17,750 bases of DNA from Paraglomus occultum (taxonomy: Eukaryota > Glomeromycota > Glomeromycetes > Paraglomerales > Paraglomeraceae): positions 1 to 17,750 of the forward strand of contig CAJVPJ010000739.1 of NCBI GenBank assembly GCA_910592205.1, given 5' to 3'. The first letter of the stretch is position 1; each line of letters opens with the position of its first letter. Made by a program: the position numbers and the translations under genes. The notes beneath the pieces are model-generated. The model was not told where the DNA came from. It made no database searches and saw only the letters and a list, made by a program, of their open reading frames with translations. This document shows positions 16,436 to 17,750 of the stretch, one piece after another.

Positions 16436-17340
16436 TCACATCCAAATGACAAAAAAAAGTTTGATCAAATTTGTAATAACAATTTTCAAACAAAAAATAA
16501 AAAACAAACAAAACAAAGCAGAAAACATAACTACTTTATAAATATAGACTAACAAGGCAAGGGTACTTATTACTGCTTTTTTTTTTGGTTGTCCCCTTTT
16601 TGGTCGTGGTGCGTCCTCGTCACTATTTGCCTTCTTTTTCACTTCCGATGATTCCTTCTCTTACTGTCTTTTCGTCATTGTCTCCATGAACACCAATAGT
16701 TGCTTTTCCCCTTTTTTGTTTAATCATTTCGCGAGCAATATTGTCAACTTTCGCTGGCATCCCTTTCTCTATTATTGCTATTTCGCTTTTGGCATTAGTC
16801 GATGTTGGCGGCTGGTTCTGTATTGCCGCTATTATTCTGTTCTCCACCGCCGCTTTTTTTTTTTTCTTGTCATTTTTATTCGTCAATGACCATGGTACAC
16901 TTGATGACTCTGACTTTGGATTTACGAACTGCATTTCTATTACATCACAATATAACTTGTTTTCGATAACAAACAATTCTGCACTGAATTGGATTGTAGA
17001 TATTTCTTCGCAGCGGTAAACGTATTTTTCAGACGGCCTTTTAAAGGATGTGTCAACACTACATAGACTGGTCCACACATTTCTGCCGTCAAATATGGTT
17101 TTATTTCCATCGTCATCTGATAACCGGAGTCTGCATCTTTAACCCGGCCTAGCAGGTAAACGATCGGTTTGCAGACCGGAATTTTTTCTTTATCAATAGT
17201 AAACTCTTACAAGAAGACACAGCCAGTTCCAATCTAAACTTCCCCGTAATAAAATACACAGAGTCTTGGTTGAGTTTGTGAATATACATGTTCTCAATAT
17301 CGTTATCATCCAATTTAGCGCTATCTATAAGGGTAACCAT
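16436..17340 (-). CDS. Unrecognised protein with Lys-rich linker and AT-hook-like tail
   Basis: The ATG at 17340 opens 'MVTLIDSAKLDDNDIENMYI' and 'SVYFITGKFRLEL'. A 62-nt intron (17210-17149, GTAAGA...CTGCTAG) joins this in frame to 'CRVKDADSGYQMTMEIKPYL' and 'GPVYVVLTHPL'. After a one-base frame break near 17040, 'STIQFSAELFVIENKLYCDV' and a Lys-rich linker follow. After another near 16660 comes an acidic-then-basic end with 'APRPKRGQPKKKA', close to an AT-hook or nuclear-localisation motif. The repeated beta pattern ('VYFITGKF', 'IQFSAELFVIENKLY') is reminiscent of OB-fold strands, but that is a guess. Nuclear DNA binding is the likeliest role. The hydrophobic stretch past 16550 may not be translated. 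The two breaks mean either a decaying gene or assembly errors. Confidence 0.5.
17149..17210 (-). other. 62-nt intron of the AT-hook-like gene
   Basis: The donor is TCTTCTT|GTAAGA and the acceptor is TTACCTGCTAG|GCC; the join completes a Cys codon. Without splicing the first frame ends at the TAG of the acceptor itself. An alternative without an intron needs a change in the A6 run and reads 'KIPVCKPIVYLLGRVKDADS', which also looks protein-like. Confidence 0.6.
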
Positions 17341-17665
17341 AATGTGTATTGGAAATTAAGGAAGTCACCATCAGTATCAATCTTCCAAGCAGCGGACCTG
17401 TTTGCAGTATTTTAATAGAGAAATATTGTTCGCTGATTGATATGATGTGCAGAATGGTTGAAATGATAATAAATTGATTGAGTCCTACGAAAAGCGATAC
17501 TATTTATATTATTAGACTAATATAATTATTATAGTTTTATAACATCTTGTTGATATCTGTACTATACGAAGTAAATATTTGCGAGCAAAAGTCTAACTAT
17601 CCAATTCCCTAAATGGTTTCGCAATATGTTTATCATTAGCGTGTAATTAATTTAAAGCGACTAAT
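17341..17665. other. Upstream region of the AT-hook-like gene
   Basis: AT-rich with no convincing gene. It should carry the promoter of the minus-strand gene starting at 17340, but no clear TATA box is placed. Confidence 0.4.
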
Positions 17666-17748
17666 TATTGTCTATGTTGTATGTCAGATCGGAATTTATG
17701 TCAGATCAGAATTTTATGTCGCTTCCAAACTGACATACGACAATATAT
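17666..17748. repeat. Tandem plus inverted repeats at the window edge
   Basis: 'atgtcagatc(g/a)gaattt' occurs twice in tandem (17681-17697, 17698-17715), and 'atgtc' starts a third unit. 'ctgacatacgacaata' at 17730-17745 is the reverse complement of 'tattgtc'+'gtatgtcag', which is present with a 6 bp interruption at 17667-17685. The arrangement looks like a terminal inverted repeat or a small foldback element. Confidence 0.65.
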
Positions 17749-17750
17749 TA

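Noticed and set aside
16686-17019. Plus-strand hydrophobic open frames of 67 and 92 codons
   Set aside because: Antisense to the Lys-rich linker of the minus-strand gene; runs of A on the minus strand become Phe-rich on the plus strand.
1-17750. tRNA, rRNA or CRISPR array
   Set aside because: No cloverleaf-like element with a B-box (GGTTCGANTCC-type), no rRNA-like conserved stretch and no regularly spaced identical repeats were found by eye.

Overview
The window looks like eukaryotic, AT-rich nuclear DNA, most likely from an arbuscular mycorrhizal fungus (Glomeromycotina, Rhizophagus-like). The grounds are four things together: short GT-AG introns of 62-89 nt; a kinase with the 'LEWIPF' plus cysteine-cluster leader that I associate with the large kinase families of these fungi; two Helitron remnants; and an intron-split Uma2-family gene. 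The taxon is inferred from memory of families, with no search behind it.

Layout. 1-1560 is gene-poor and holds short repeats. 1627-4077 (minus) is the best gene: four exons joined in phase 0, 735 residues, with three degenerate kinase N-lobe modules and two Cys clusters ahead of a full kinase domain whose catalytic HRD aspartate is Asn. 4417-6006 (minus) holds exon-like N/S/T/Q-rich pieces sharing an 'xDQLV' helix, plus the decayed tail of a second kinase copy (5139-5413). 7980-9030 (minus) is an old Helitron relic. 9590-10487 (minus) is a larger decayed copy of the kinase gene that keeps traces of both introns. 10619-11548 (plus) is a spliced but frame-broken Uma2-like nuclease gene. 12251-12456 (plus) is a decayed J domain. 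12640-13760 is a GC-richer island of repeats with a possible promoter. 13745-16170 (minus) is a younger but internally deleted Helitron with Rep-N and Pif1-type helicase pieces. 16436-17340 (minus) is an unrecognised gene with a 62-nt intron, a Lys-rich linker and an AT-hook-like tail. The right edge carries tandem and inverted repeats.

The theme is kinase-family birth and decay beside Helitrons: one apparently intact gene and two dead copies within 9 kb, all on the same strand. Several frame breaks fall in A or T runs, so some 'pseudogenes' could be assembly errors. The most novel object is the multi-module kinase-like gene.
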